A DNA stretch of 64,000 nucleotides, taken from assembly GCA_951828585.1 (NCBI GenBank), contig OX639991.1, positions 744,001 through 808,000 on the forward strand, in the 5' to 3' direction. Origin of the DNA: Longimicrobiales bacterium (lineage in GTDB: Bacteria > Gemmatimonadota > Gemmatimonadetes > Longimicrobiales > Gaopeijiaceae). The translations under genes and the position numbers were made by a program. Positions 1 to 6,348 of the stretch are shown here, in pieces. Each line of letters opens with the position of its first letter. Within the stretch, counting starts at the first letter, position 1. The notes under the pieces were generated by a model, which searched no databases, was not told the origin of the DNA, and saw only the letters and a list, made by a program, of their open reading frames with translations.

Positions 1-476
1 ACGACCTGCATGAGCATGGTGAGGTCGGTGTCCAGGTCGCCGCTGTCCGCGACGCCCTCCTCCTTCTCCAGATCAAGGGAGAACGCAATGTCGTCGAAGG
101 TGAGCTTCATCGCCCCCACGAACCCCGCCAGGGCTCTCCGGGCACGCTTTGCCAGTTCCCTGGCGGCGGCGCCGCGGCTCATACGGATAAGAGCCGAGTT
201 GAGCGGCCCCGCCAATGTGCCCGGCAGCGAGCGGTCCTCCGGAGCCTCGATCAGAATACACTCGAAACCCCTGCCGCCGGCGTCGACGAGAAGCCGGTTC
301 AGGAGGACCGTCTTGCCGACCCCTCGCAGGCCGACCATGAGAAGGCTCTTGGCCGCGAGCCCGTTGCGGAGCCGGTCAAGCGCGATCTCGGCGTCCTCGA
401 TCAGCTCGTCGCGGCCAACCAGTTCGGGAGGCGGTGTGCCCGCGCCAGGCGCGTAGGGGTCGGTTCGGCGGTCCAT
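1..476 (-). CDS. AAA (Orc1-like, AAA_16) ATPase, C-terminus cut by window edge
   Basis: The minus strand reads open from an ATG at 476 to the left edge, giving 158 residues of an incomplete protein. After a Pro-rich start with an LVGRDEL motif there is a clear Walker A, GLRGVGKT, near residue 51. This layout is typical of Orc1/Cdc6-like AAA_16 ATPases, a broad class of regulatory or stress ATPases whose substrates are mostly unknown. The residue stretch SGDLDTDL near the cut is also usual in this group. Walker B and the C-terminal domain lie outside the window. A 7-bp inverted repeat sits 12 bases upstream and may be its operator. The family call is firm; the function is unknown. Confidence 0.8.
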   Translation of the reverse strand, partial: MDRRTDPYAPGAGTPPPELVGRDELIEDAEIALDRLRNGLAAKSLLMVGLRGVGKTVLLNRLLVDAGGRGFECILIEAPEDRSLPGTLAGPLNSALIRMSRGAAARELAKRARRALAGFVGAMKLTFDDIAFSLDLEKEEGVADSGDLDTDLTMLMQV

Positions 477-488
477 TTATATCGAAGT

Positions 489-508
489 TATCGAGGTTTA
501 TCTCGATA
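489..508. promoter_or_regulatory. Inverted repeat upstream of the AAA ATPase
   Basis: TATCGAG and CTCGATA form a perfect 7-bp inverted repeat around a 6-base spacer in an AT-rich island, just upstream of the ATG at 476. A half-site-like TATCGAA lies between the repeat and the start codon. The position suits an operator or promoter element; the bound factor is unknown. Confidence 0.45.
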
Positions 509-644
509 GACAACGACTTGGAGCGACTCCACCGGCGTCGGAGCCATCACGCTCAGGGGCCATGCAGCCACACTGTCATGAGCGTCGCTCGATGATCGGA
601 GACATCCGCGACGACTCCTGGTTTCGCACAGGCGGCGACTTCCG

Positions 645-740
645 GAGCCGCATCACGGGGCGGCGTTCTACAGGTTGCTGGACCGGGTCATGCCGGACTG
701 GGCGGGGCGGAAGGGGCGGCTGGAGGAGCGGATGGCGTAG
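645..740 (+). pseudogene. 3' fragment of a YgjP-like (M48/DUF45) metallopeptidase gene
   Basis: Read on the plus strand, these 96 bases encode a C-terminal tail, HHGAAFYRLLDRVMPDW followed by RKGRLEERMA and a TAG stop. This matches the end of YgjP-like zinc peptidases just after their HExxH...H site. No upstream part of the gene is attached, so it is a remnant. A second, longer decayed copy lies at 4089-4306, and the shared 95 bases are about 92 percent identical by eye. The stop codon directly abuts the end of the HEPN gene. YgjP-like genes often accompany type I restriction loci, so this may mark an old defence site. Confidence 0.75.
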
Positions 741-1886
741 TCAGTCCCAGTAGCTCTTGCCGATGGCCTGGAGTAGGTGGTCTTCGTACGTTCCCAGGTT
801 TTCTTGCAAAGCGTTTTCCAAGATTGCTCGCAAGGAAGAATCATCCGGTTCTGGCGTCGGCTCCAGCGGCCAATGTTCTTCGAGGTAGGCCGTCAGGGCC
901 GTACGATAGATGGTGGAAGCAAGGGACAGCAACGGAGGAGCTTCGTCGCCAGTCGTCAAGAGGAGTTTGGCCGACACCTTGCCTCCGTGTACGAACGAGC
1001 TTCTCGCATCGTACAAACGCAAGAAGATTCTCTTGGCAAGAGTCATATGGCTGCGGCCTTGCTTGGTCTTCACCCAGCATTTCCTCCACCTAAGTGCAGG
1101 GACCGAGAACTCGTGTTGTCCGATGAGCCGCGTGCAATGCCATTTGCTCACTCTGCCCTTATCGGGGGATGCGAGGACTTCAATAGCGGTCGCCCACGGC
1201 ACGGCATTCAGTCCGACTTCATTCAAGGAGGAGTAGCTCCGGAATCGGATTCCCAGTGCTTCATAAGCCGTTTCAAGAGACCGGAAGACCCTCGCACTCT
1301 TCCGTTTCTCCCTTCCTCGCCTATACCGAAGATACCACACTCGCCCGAGCCGCTCGGCCAGCCGTTCATCCACGTGACGAAGTTCGGTTCGAGGAACACG
1401 CAAATCGGGTGTCAGGGAAAGGCCGTCCAAACGAAATCCCATGGAGTTGAGCGCGGGCGTCCAGGAATCGAACTTCGTGCCGTCGAGCCGAAGCTGAGCC
1501 GGGTGGTAGTCGAAGCTCTCGGACCAGGACACACCCGACCAGCCATCACTTTGCCATTGCGCCCTGAAGGGCAAGATGGAAGCAATGGCAGCGGCATTGC
1601 GGAAGGCGATCACGGGCTCGGGGTTCCCGACAATGTCCGAGTGCCAGTCCTCTCGGACGATCAAGGCAGCAGGCTGAGTTTCCCTGCGATTGCCATCGTG
1701 GAACGAACCGAGAAACCGCCTTGCAGCCTTCGACCACTCCGCTATTTCGGCTACCCGTGGATCCGAAGCGGGCACAATCGCGATCCCCTCAAGCCCAAGG
1801 GTAAGCTCCGAGGGAGAAAGCTCGTGCCGCCCCAGACAGAGGTTCGGTAACACAAAGGCAAGCTGCCAGTCCGGTGCTGTGGACAC
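741..1886 (-). CDS. HEPN (Apea-like) domain protein, third gene of an AAA-TOPRIM cassette
   Basis: A 381-residue protein if the GTG at 1886 is the start; a TTG at 1952 would add 22 residues and overlap the upstream gene by 23 bases, but lacks a ribosome site. The N-terminal 250 residues are not recognised. The C-terminal part carries LYDARSSFVHGG near residues 291-302, an R-x4-H motif in the context usual for Apea-like HEPN domains, followed by helical sequence with many Leu residues. HEPN proteins with this motif are often RNases in toxin or abortive-infection systems. Here it is the last gene of an operon with a TOPRIM protein and an AAA ATPase, so an effector role is a reasonable inference. 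RNase activity is not shown by sequence alone. Confidence 0.7.
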   Translation of the reverse strand: MSTAPDWQLAFVLPNLCLGRHELSPSELTLGLEGIAIVPASDPRVAEIAEWSKAARRFLGSFHDGNRRETQPAALIVREDWHSDIVGNPEPVIAFRNAAAIASILPFRAQWQSDGWSGVSWSESFDYHPAQLRLDGTKFDSWTPALNSMGFRLDGLSLTPDLRVPRTELRHVDERLAERLGRVWYLRYRRGREKRKSARVFRSLETAYEALGIRFRSYSSLNEVGLNAVPWATAIEVLASPDKGRVSKWHCTRLIGQHEFSVPALRWRKCWVKTKQGRSHMTLAKRIFLRLYDARSSFVHGGKVSAKLLLTTGDEAPPLLSLASTIYRTALTAYLEEHWPLEPTPEPDDSSLRAILENALQENLGTYEDHLLQAIGKSYWD

Positions 1887-1929
1887 TACGGAATCCCGCT
1901 TTCCCGGGAATGAAGAAAAAGACGTACGC

Positions 1930-2571
1930 TCACCGATCGGGACGCTTCCCAAAGAGTCGATGAAGCCAAGTCGTCAACTCAACACAGGTAGCCACCTCAA
2001 CGTCCAGATCCCCCGCCCCGATAGCCAGCCCCATCGGACGGGGCCGCTCCCTCGCCGCCAGCCAAGCGTGAACTTTGGCTCGCAGCTCCTTCTTCGACCT
2101 GAACAGCCTGCTCTCGGCGGGAATCCCGTCGATATAGGCCTTGGACAGAGGCCAGACGGAATCATCGCGCGGAATCATGGCCGCAATGAAGTCCTCAAGC
2201 TCACCCTGGGATCGGTTGTCGGGCATGATCCACACGCCGACATCCGGGTCCGGTGGAACAGCACGTATGACGGTGCCCCCGGGACCTCGGTTGTCGGTTT
2301 CGATCCCGGCTCGCCGCAGCCGATCCGCCACGGCTGCCCACCTAACCTCGATATCATCGTTCGCTTCAACCATGATCCCGACGGCCCGACGGCCAGGAAC
2401 CTTGAGTTCCGACCCGATGGACGACATGAGCTCGTCCAAGCCTCCTTTTTCCACGATCTGAAAGTTCGATTCACCGCGGCTACGTCGACGGATGTGATCC
2501 ACGACATGCCGGTCATCCCGGCCCTCAACGAGCAAGACACGGTCGGGTACCGGGCCCGTCAGCAAGGCCAT
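1930..2571 (-). CDS. DUF3226-type TOPRIM protein
   Basis: 213 residues. The N-terminus holds LLVEGRDDRHVV (Glu16, Asp19, Asp20), the first acidic site of a TOPRIM fold. A second acidic cluster, EANDD, lies near residues 69-73, and VWIMPDN with GELEDF follows at 113-128; that last block is characteristic of DUF3226. TOPRIM proteins of this group pair with OLD/AAA15-type ATPases in anti-phage loci such as PARIS, where the TOPRIM protein (usually DUF4435) is a nuclease. The gene starts 6 bases after the ATPase stop, so the two are almost surely co-translated. The nuclease role here is inferred from those relatives. Confidence 0.8.
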   Translation of the reverse strand: MALLTGPVPDRVLLVEGRDDRHVVDHIRRRSRGESNFQIVEKGGLDELMSSIGSELKVPGRRAVGIMVEANDDIEVRWAAVADRLRRAGIETDNRGPGGTVIRAVPPDPDVGVWIMPDNRSQGELEDFIAAMIPRDDSVWPLSKAYIDGIPAESRLFRSKKELRAKVHAWLAARERPRPMGLAIGAGDLDVEVATCVELTTWLHRLFGKRPDR

Positions 2572-2577
2572 GCCGGG

Positions 2578-3702
2578 CTATCTGACCTCGATGCCCTGCT
2601 CGGCCGCAACGGCCAAGTCTTCCCCATCGTACTCCACCGCCCGAAGTCGGCCATTGGCCCCCTCGAGGCGTACCAGCACGCCCTCCAGGCCCGTGGCGCC
2701 TGCCGCCTTCGCGAACCCGCGGACACAGTCCCAACTGTGCGTGGTCGCCAGAACCTGCACGCCGTCGCGGTGCGCGGTACGGAGGACCATCTCCCACATG
2801 GCGGGCTGGACGGAATGGTGGATCCCGTTCTCGGCCTCGTCGATCAACAGGAAGCCGTCTGCGGCGTTGGCCAGAAACATCGCGATTCCGAATAGGCGTA
2901 CCGCTCCGTCGCCGAGACTCTGCAGGGAAACCGGGCTGCCGCGTCCCTTGATCCGAACAGCGACGCGCCGCACATGTCGGTCGGCTCGGCCACCGCCCAG
3001 CATTGCCACGCGTTTCACCTCGTCCCCAAGCACGAGGTTGAGTGCGGCTACCGCGAGGTCCTCCTGTTCCGTTAGCGCGATGTTGTCCCAAAGACGCGCC
3101 GCGTCCTCGGCTGTTAGCGATTCCGGCCCGATGGATTCGCACTTGGCCGCTGGAGGAAAATCCTGTCTGTCGTCGAAGCTGGGGCGGCTAAGCAGGGTCG
3201 GGTTCTTCATCCAGCCTTGGTTGAATTCGGCCGTGTACAGCGAGTCGATGCAATCGAGAAAAGAGACCTCCAGGACCTGAGTGGTGCAGAAAGAGGCCAG
3301 CTCAGCCACTCCGGCTGAAGAAAACCCTCGACCCCTGGGTTTCTCTTCAATCCGGAGTACTTCGTCGTCGCCAACCGGCCCGACCCGGATGGGAATCGTG
3401 TCATTGCGGTTCCCTCTATGGAACAGGGTACTGAAATCGAGCGGTGCCACTGCGCCACCGGCGCCTGGCAGCGGTCCGGCCAGAACCTCGCGGCGCTCGA
3501 TGAGCTGGGCCAGCGCGTACCGATGGCCCCTCGCGGCATAGAGGCGGACTGCGTCGAGCACCGTGGTCTTTCCCACCGCATTGCGACCCGCAAAGAGGGT
3601 CACGCGCCCCAATCGCGGGATGGTCAGCTCCCCGATCCCGCGGAAACCACGGATCTGGAGGTCCGGCAGCTGCGACGCGTTGGGTGACGGCTGCTCAGTC
3701 AT
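2578..3702 (-). CDS. OLD/AAA15-like SMC-family ATPase
   Basis: 374 residues. An N-terminal beta-rich segment (LQIRGFRGIGELTI) precedes Walker A AGRNAVGKTT at residues 38-47. A signature-like LGDGAVRLFGIAM lies near 262, Walker B FLLIDEAENGIHHS near 284, and a switch block ATTHSWDC near 315. This is the order and length of the single-domain AAA15/AAA21 ATPases that lack the fused TOPRIM of OLD nucleases; here TOPRIM is supplied by the next gene. First gene of a three-gene operon with DUF3226 and HEPN proteins. By analogy with AriA of PARIS it may sense infection and hold its effector inactive. That role is inferred. Confidence 0.85.
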   Translation of the reverse strand: MTEQPSPNASQLPDLQIRGFRGIGELTIPRLGRVTLFAGRNAVGKTTVLDAVRLYAARGHRYALAQLIERREVLAGPLPGAGGAVAPLDFSTLFHRGNRNDTIPIRVGPVGDDEVLRIEEKPRGRGFSSAGVAELASFCTTQVLEVSFLDCIDSLYTAEFNQGWMKNPTLLSRPSFDDRQDFPPAAKCESIGPESLTAEDAARLWDNIALTEQEDLAVAALNLVLGDEVKRVAMLGGGRADRHVRRVAVRIKGRGSPVSLQSLGDGAVRLFGIAMFLANAADGFLLIDEAENGIHHSVQPAMWEMVLRTAHRDGVQVLATTHSWDCVRGFAKAAGATGLEGVLVRLEGANGRLRAVEYDGEDLAVAAEQGIEVR

Positions 3703-4088
3703 CGGCGAAAACCCGGAATCCTCTCAAGCGAAAAGGTCCCCGCTACCGCAGTGGGCGGGTGGCTGCATTAGGGTAATGCCCCCAATTCGCCACGTGAAGT
3801 CCCTCGCCCCAGCGCGAGCAGGGTGCTCCGTCGGCTGAAGGTGGTCCGAACCGTCTTGACCAGTTTGACCAAACCCGTCGTCCGAGACCGGGGTCCGGCA
3901 GCTCGCCGAGGAGGGCTCCTATTCGGGTTCGACGGGTCGTTGTTGCCACGGCCATACACTACGGCCCGCTCGGCCTCGTCGAACGACCGGTGCTCCCCGG
4001 GTGCGTCGTTGGCTCCGCCGACGAGGGCCAGGTTGGCTAGCCGGTAGCGCCATGCCAAGTGCTTTTCCTCGAAGGGTCTGATCGTCCG
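3703..4088. other. Intergenic stretch with no supported gene
   Basis: About 390 bases between the ATPase start and the decayed metallopeptidase. Short overlapping frames exist on both strands but none has a recognisable domain or a good start. It probably contains the promoter of the three-gene cassette near 3703-3780 and eroded 5' parts of the metallopeptidase gene. Confidence 0.4.
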
Positions 4089-4306
4089 CCGGAGGAGAAA
4101 CTGTGGGGATCGCTGTCGCCGTCGGGGCTGCTGCTGCTCAACCGCCGGCTCATCGAGGCTCCCGTTAACACGATCGACTAAGTGATCGCGCACGAGCTCT
4201 GCCACATGGCCGAGCCGCATCACGGCGCGGCGTTCTCAGGCTGCTGGGCCGGGTCATGCCGGATTGGGCGGGGCGGAAGGGGCGGTTGGAGGAGCGGATG
4301 GTGTAG
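4089..4306 (+). pseudogene. Decayed YgjP-like metallopeptidase gene (stop codon plus frameshift)
   Basis: The plus strand encodes LWGSLSPSGLLLLNRRLIEAP, then IDxVIAHELCHMAEPHHGAAF and, after a frame change, RLLGRVMPDW and RKGRLEERMV. This is the zinc site (HELCH plus downstream His) and tail of a YgjP-like M48 peptidase. The Tyr codon normally found before VIAHE has become TAA at 4179-4181, and one base is missing after GCGTTCT compared with the copy at 645-740. The gene is therefore dead twice over. It forms the right bracket of the AAA-TOPRIM-HEPN cassette and points the same way as the left fragment. Confidence 0.8.
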
Positions 4307-4336
4307 GAGCTGGGCAGGCTTCCCGAGGAAGTCGGC

Positions 4337-4810
4337 TCAGTCCGGCGTCGCCGCCTGGTCGATCCGTTCGTACCGGAACCACACTCCGTCCAAATGCTCG
4401 AAGTCGCCATCCGTTGACAGGAGAATCGCACCGCTGGCGTGCGCCGTAGCCGCGATCCAAAGGTCGTTCTTCCCCATCGGCATCGCTGGTTTGGGTGGAG
4501 GGGCCTCGCCGGGGGCGGGCACCGACTTCCCAGAGCTCCATGCGTCGATCAGGGCGTATGCGCGCAGGATGTTTGGATCCTTGATCGGAAGGTCAGGAAA
4601 CTCGCGGAGCATCCGCTCGAGTGTCGTTCTCTTCTTCGGGCCCCATCCATTCCTTTCTGCGATCGCGAGGATCTCGCCCTTGCAAACAACGGACGTGAAG
4701 GAGATCGCGTCAGGGTCACCCAGATGGAATCGGGTGTACGTCCAGCGTGCCCAACGGGCTTCGCGGGTGAGGCCCAGCAGTATGTTCGTATCCAGCAGGA
4801 AGCGTCGCAT
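4337..4810 (-). CDS. PIN-domain (VapC-like) ribonuclease toxin
   Basis: 157 residues with the four acidic positions of a PIN nuclease: Asp7 in LLDTNILLG, Glu46 in CKGEILA, Asp116 in KNDLWIAA, and Asp134/Asp136 in LLSTDGDF. PIN toxins cleave RNA with bound magnesium or manganese. The gene follows a 331-residue unknown protein by 12 bases on the same strand, where a VapB-type antitoxin would normally be. No small antitoxin is visible, so the large partner may fill that role or the pair may be something else. The domain call is firm; the physiological target is unknown. Confidence 0.88.
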   Translation of the reverse strand: MRRFLLDTNILLGLTREARWARWTYTRFHLGDPDAISFTSVVCKGEILAIAERNGWGPKKRTTLERMLREFPDLPIKDPNILRAYALIDAWSSGKSVPAPGEAPPPKPAMPMGKNDLWIAATAHASGAILLSTDGDFEHLDGVWFRYERIDQAATPD

Positions 4811-4822
4811 GAGGCTAGGTGA

Positions 4823-5818
4823 TCAGTCGAGCTGAGCCAGCAGTTCTTCGATCGGCTCGTCACCGGGCCAAGTGCCCCACAGGATCATGGGATCCACATG
4901 GCGCATCGCCTTGCCCAGGGTGCCGGCCACGGGGCTGGAACGCTCCGGTTCCATCACCGCGTCGGCCATCGTTCGAACATCGATTTCGACCTCCGGCATC
5001 GTCTCGAAGATCATGTCGCCCTTGGTATGCGCGCTTATCCGGCGAGCCACGATCAAGCGCGCTTGGCCATTGGACTTGAAGTGGACGACGCCCTGCACCG
5101 TGGCCAGTTTGCCCCAGAGCGGGCGTAGCAGCTCCACATCGAGATAGGTGCGGTCGAGTCGACCGGGCAGGGACCCTCCGTCCAGCAAGAGTTGAAACCG
5201 TCCCAACCCATGTCCGATCTCGTCAAGCCGACCACTCACCACGAAAGCACGCGGGGCAGGAATGAGGTGGAGACGTTCCTCGATCTCCGGGCAGGTCGAC
5301 GCGTCAAGGGCGAAACCGATTCCTGCTTGGTCCTCCGGGATCAGTTCGTACCGGACTCCCGGGGTTCTGACGGCTCTTCCGAGCCCGAGAATCGCTCGGA
5401 GGACATTCCTGTCGAAGTAGTCTCCGGGTGCTGCGGAACTCTGGACCTCTGCCGTCGCACGCGCGCCGAGATCTAGCGAGGTGTCCTCCGTGCTCGGCTG
5501 CGCAAGCCACAGGTCCTGCTGCGCAAGATCGAGATCCAGAACGTCACCCAGCCGGGGAGCATCGATCGTGAGAGCCGTAGAGCCGGCCTCCAATCCCGTA
5601 ACGGTGAAATCGAGAGCTGCCTTGAGCCAACGCGGCTTGGCCCCTCGTCCGCCGCTACGACCCGTGGCCGCCAAGCGGGTAGCGCTCTCGGCAGTCTTCA
5701 CCAAGGCCTTCAACGCCCGGATCAGAGAATCCACCCTGATGTGCCCTTCGGCCTCGTCGAGGCCGCAGAGCCGGAATTTGTACGATTGCTTGATCAGTGG
5801 GCGATCTCCTGGGTTCAT
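4823..5818 (-). CDS. Unknown 331-residue partner of the PIN toxin
   Basis: Starts at ATG 5818 (MNPGDRPLIKQSYKF) and ends 12 bases before the PIN gene. I do not recognise the family. The N-terminal half looks alpha/beta with an RALKALVKTAES helix, and Arg-, Gly- and Lys-rich sequence lies near residues 49-62. The middle repeats Asp/Leu-rich strands, and the C-terminus ends in an acidic helix EPIEELLAQLD. There is no signal peptide or membrane segment. The C-terminal stretch EVEIDVRTMADAV and the final acidic helix could contact a toxin, but this is a guess from position. It is over four times the length of usual VapB antitoxins. Confidence 0.7.
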   Translation of the reverse strand: MNPGDRPLIKQSYKFRLCGLDEAEGHIRVDSLIRALKALVKTAESATRLAATGRSGGRGAKPRWLKAALDFTVTGLEAGSTALTIDAPRLGDVLDLDLAQQDLWLAQPSTEDTSLDLGARATAEVQSSAAPGDYFDRNVLRAILGLGRAVRTPGVRYELIPEDQAGIGFALDASTCPEIEERLHLIPAPRAFVVSGRLDEIGHGLGRFQLLLDGGSLPGRLDRTYLDVELLRPLWGKLATVQGVVHFKSNGQARLIVARRISAHTKGDMIFETMPEVEIDVRTMADAVMEPERSSPVAGTLGKAMRHVDPMILWGTWPGDEPIEELLAQLD

Positions 5819-5960
5819 TCCCGCAGGCCGGAGGAAGGTGGCTGGCCTCCACTGCGGAGGCGGCTTGGGACAGTACGTCGGTGAGCCACTATGGTCCAGC
5901 TTCCCGGCACGGCGTCAGCGATCCAACAAGACCATCGCATGAGCGGTAATAGTCAAGCAA

Positions 5961-5999
5961 TGTAAACACTGGTTTACACGATGACAACCGGAGTTTACA
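5961..5999. promoter_or_regulatory. Operator-like palindrome upstream of the PIN module
   Basis: TGTAAAC-ACTG-GTTTACA is a perfect 7-bp inverted repeat at 5961-5978, and another GTTTACA follows at 5993-5999. The minus-strand reading GTTGTCAT-N2-TGTAAAC (5972-5988) recurs almost unchanged upstream of the propeller genes at 12.6 and 17.1 kb. It lies about 150 bases before the start at 5818. A PadR- or BlaI-like repressor would suit such a site, but no such regulator is encoded here. Confidence 0.5.
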
Positions 6000-6000
6000 G

Positions 6001-6345
6001 GGATGCGCTCGGTCAAGAGGGCTGCGCGGCCCGGCCCGTCGTCCCCATCCTCGTCCTCTGTCAGCGCCTCAACTGACGCGGACCCAAGCGCCACCGAGTG
6101 TCTGGAGGCCGCACCGAACCGTCACCCCTTCGACGACTGCTCGATCCGGGCCCTCCAGACTGGCGGTTTTGGACGACGGACGGGATTGGCAACTCCAAGT
6201 CCCGCGAGATCGTCACCCGGGTCGTGGTCGGTGGTGAGCCGGACTGCGACGAGGGCGAGGTCTCTCGCGGCTCTCCGATCGGCTTCTGTTCCGGACTCCC
6301 ACCGGCCCGCGCGGGGAGAGGAAGAGTTCGATTTCGGACTGCCCC
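6001..6345 (+). pseudogene. Decayed copy of the HsdR-N/Gre-like gene
   Basis: On the plus strand, translated pieces match the intact gene at 10287-11324. HPFDDCSIRALQ near 6122 equals HPFDDFSIQAVQ there. REIVTRVVVGGEPD followed by GEVSRGSPIG near 6205-6285 equals REIIVRVVVGREPD and GEVSRDSAVG. The pieces are in different frames and the segment between them (about 140 residues) is missing, so this is a deletion remnant. It lies directly beyond the end of the GHKL ATPase gene, in the same orientation as the intact copy on the far side of the module. Confidence 0.7.
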
Positions 6346-6348
6346 CCC

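Noticed and set aside
562-753. 63-codon plus-strand frame as a real gene
   Set aside because: The metallopeptidase tail is in a different frame from this open stretch, which has no conserved content of its own.
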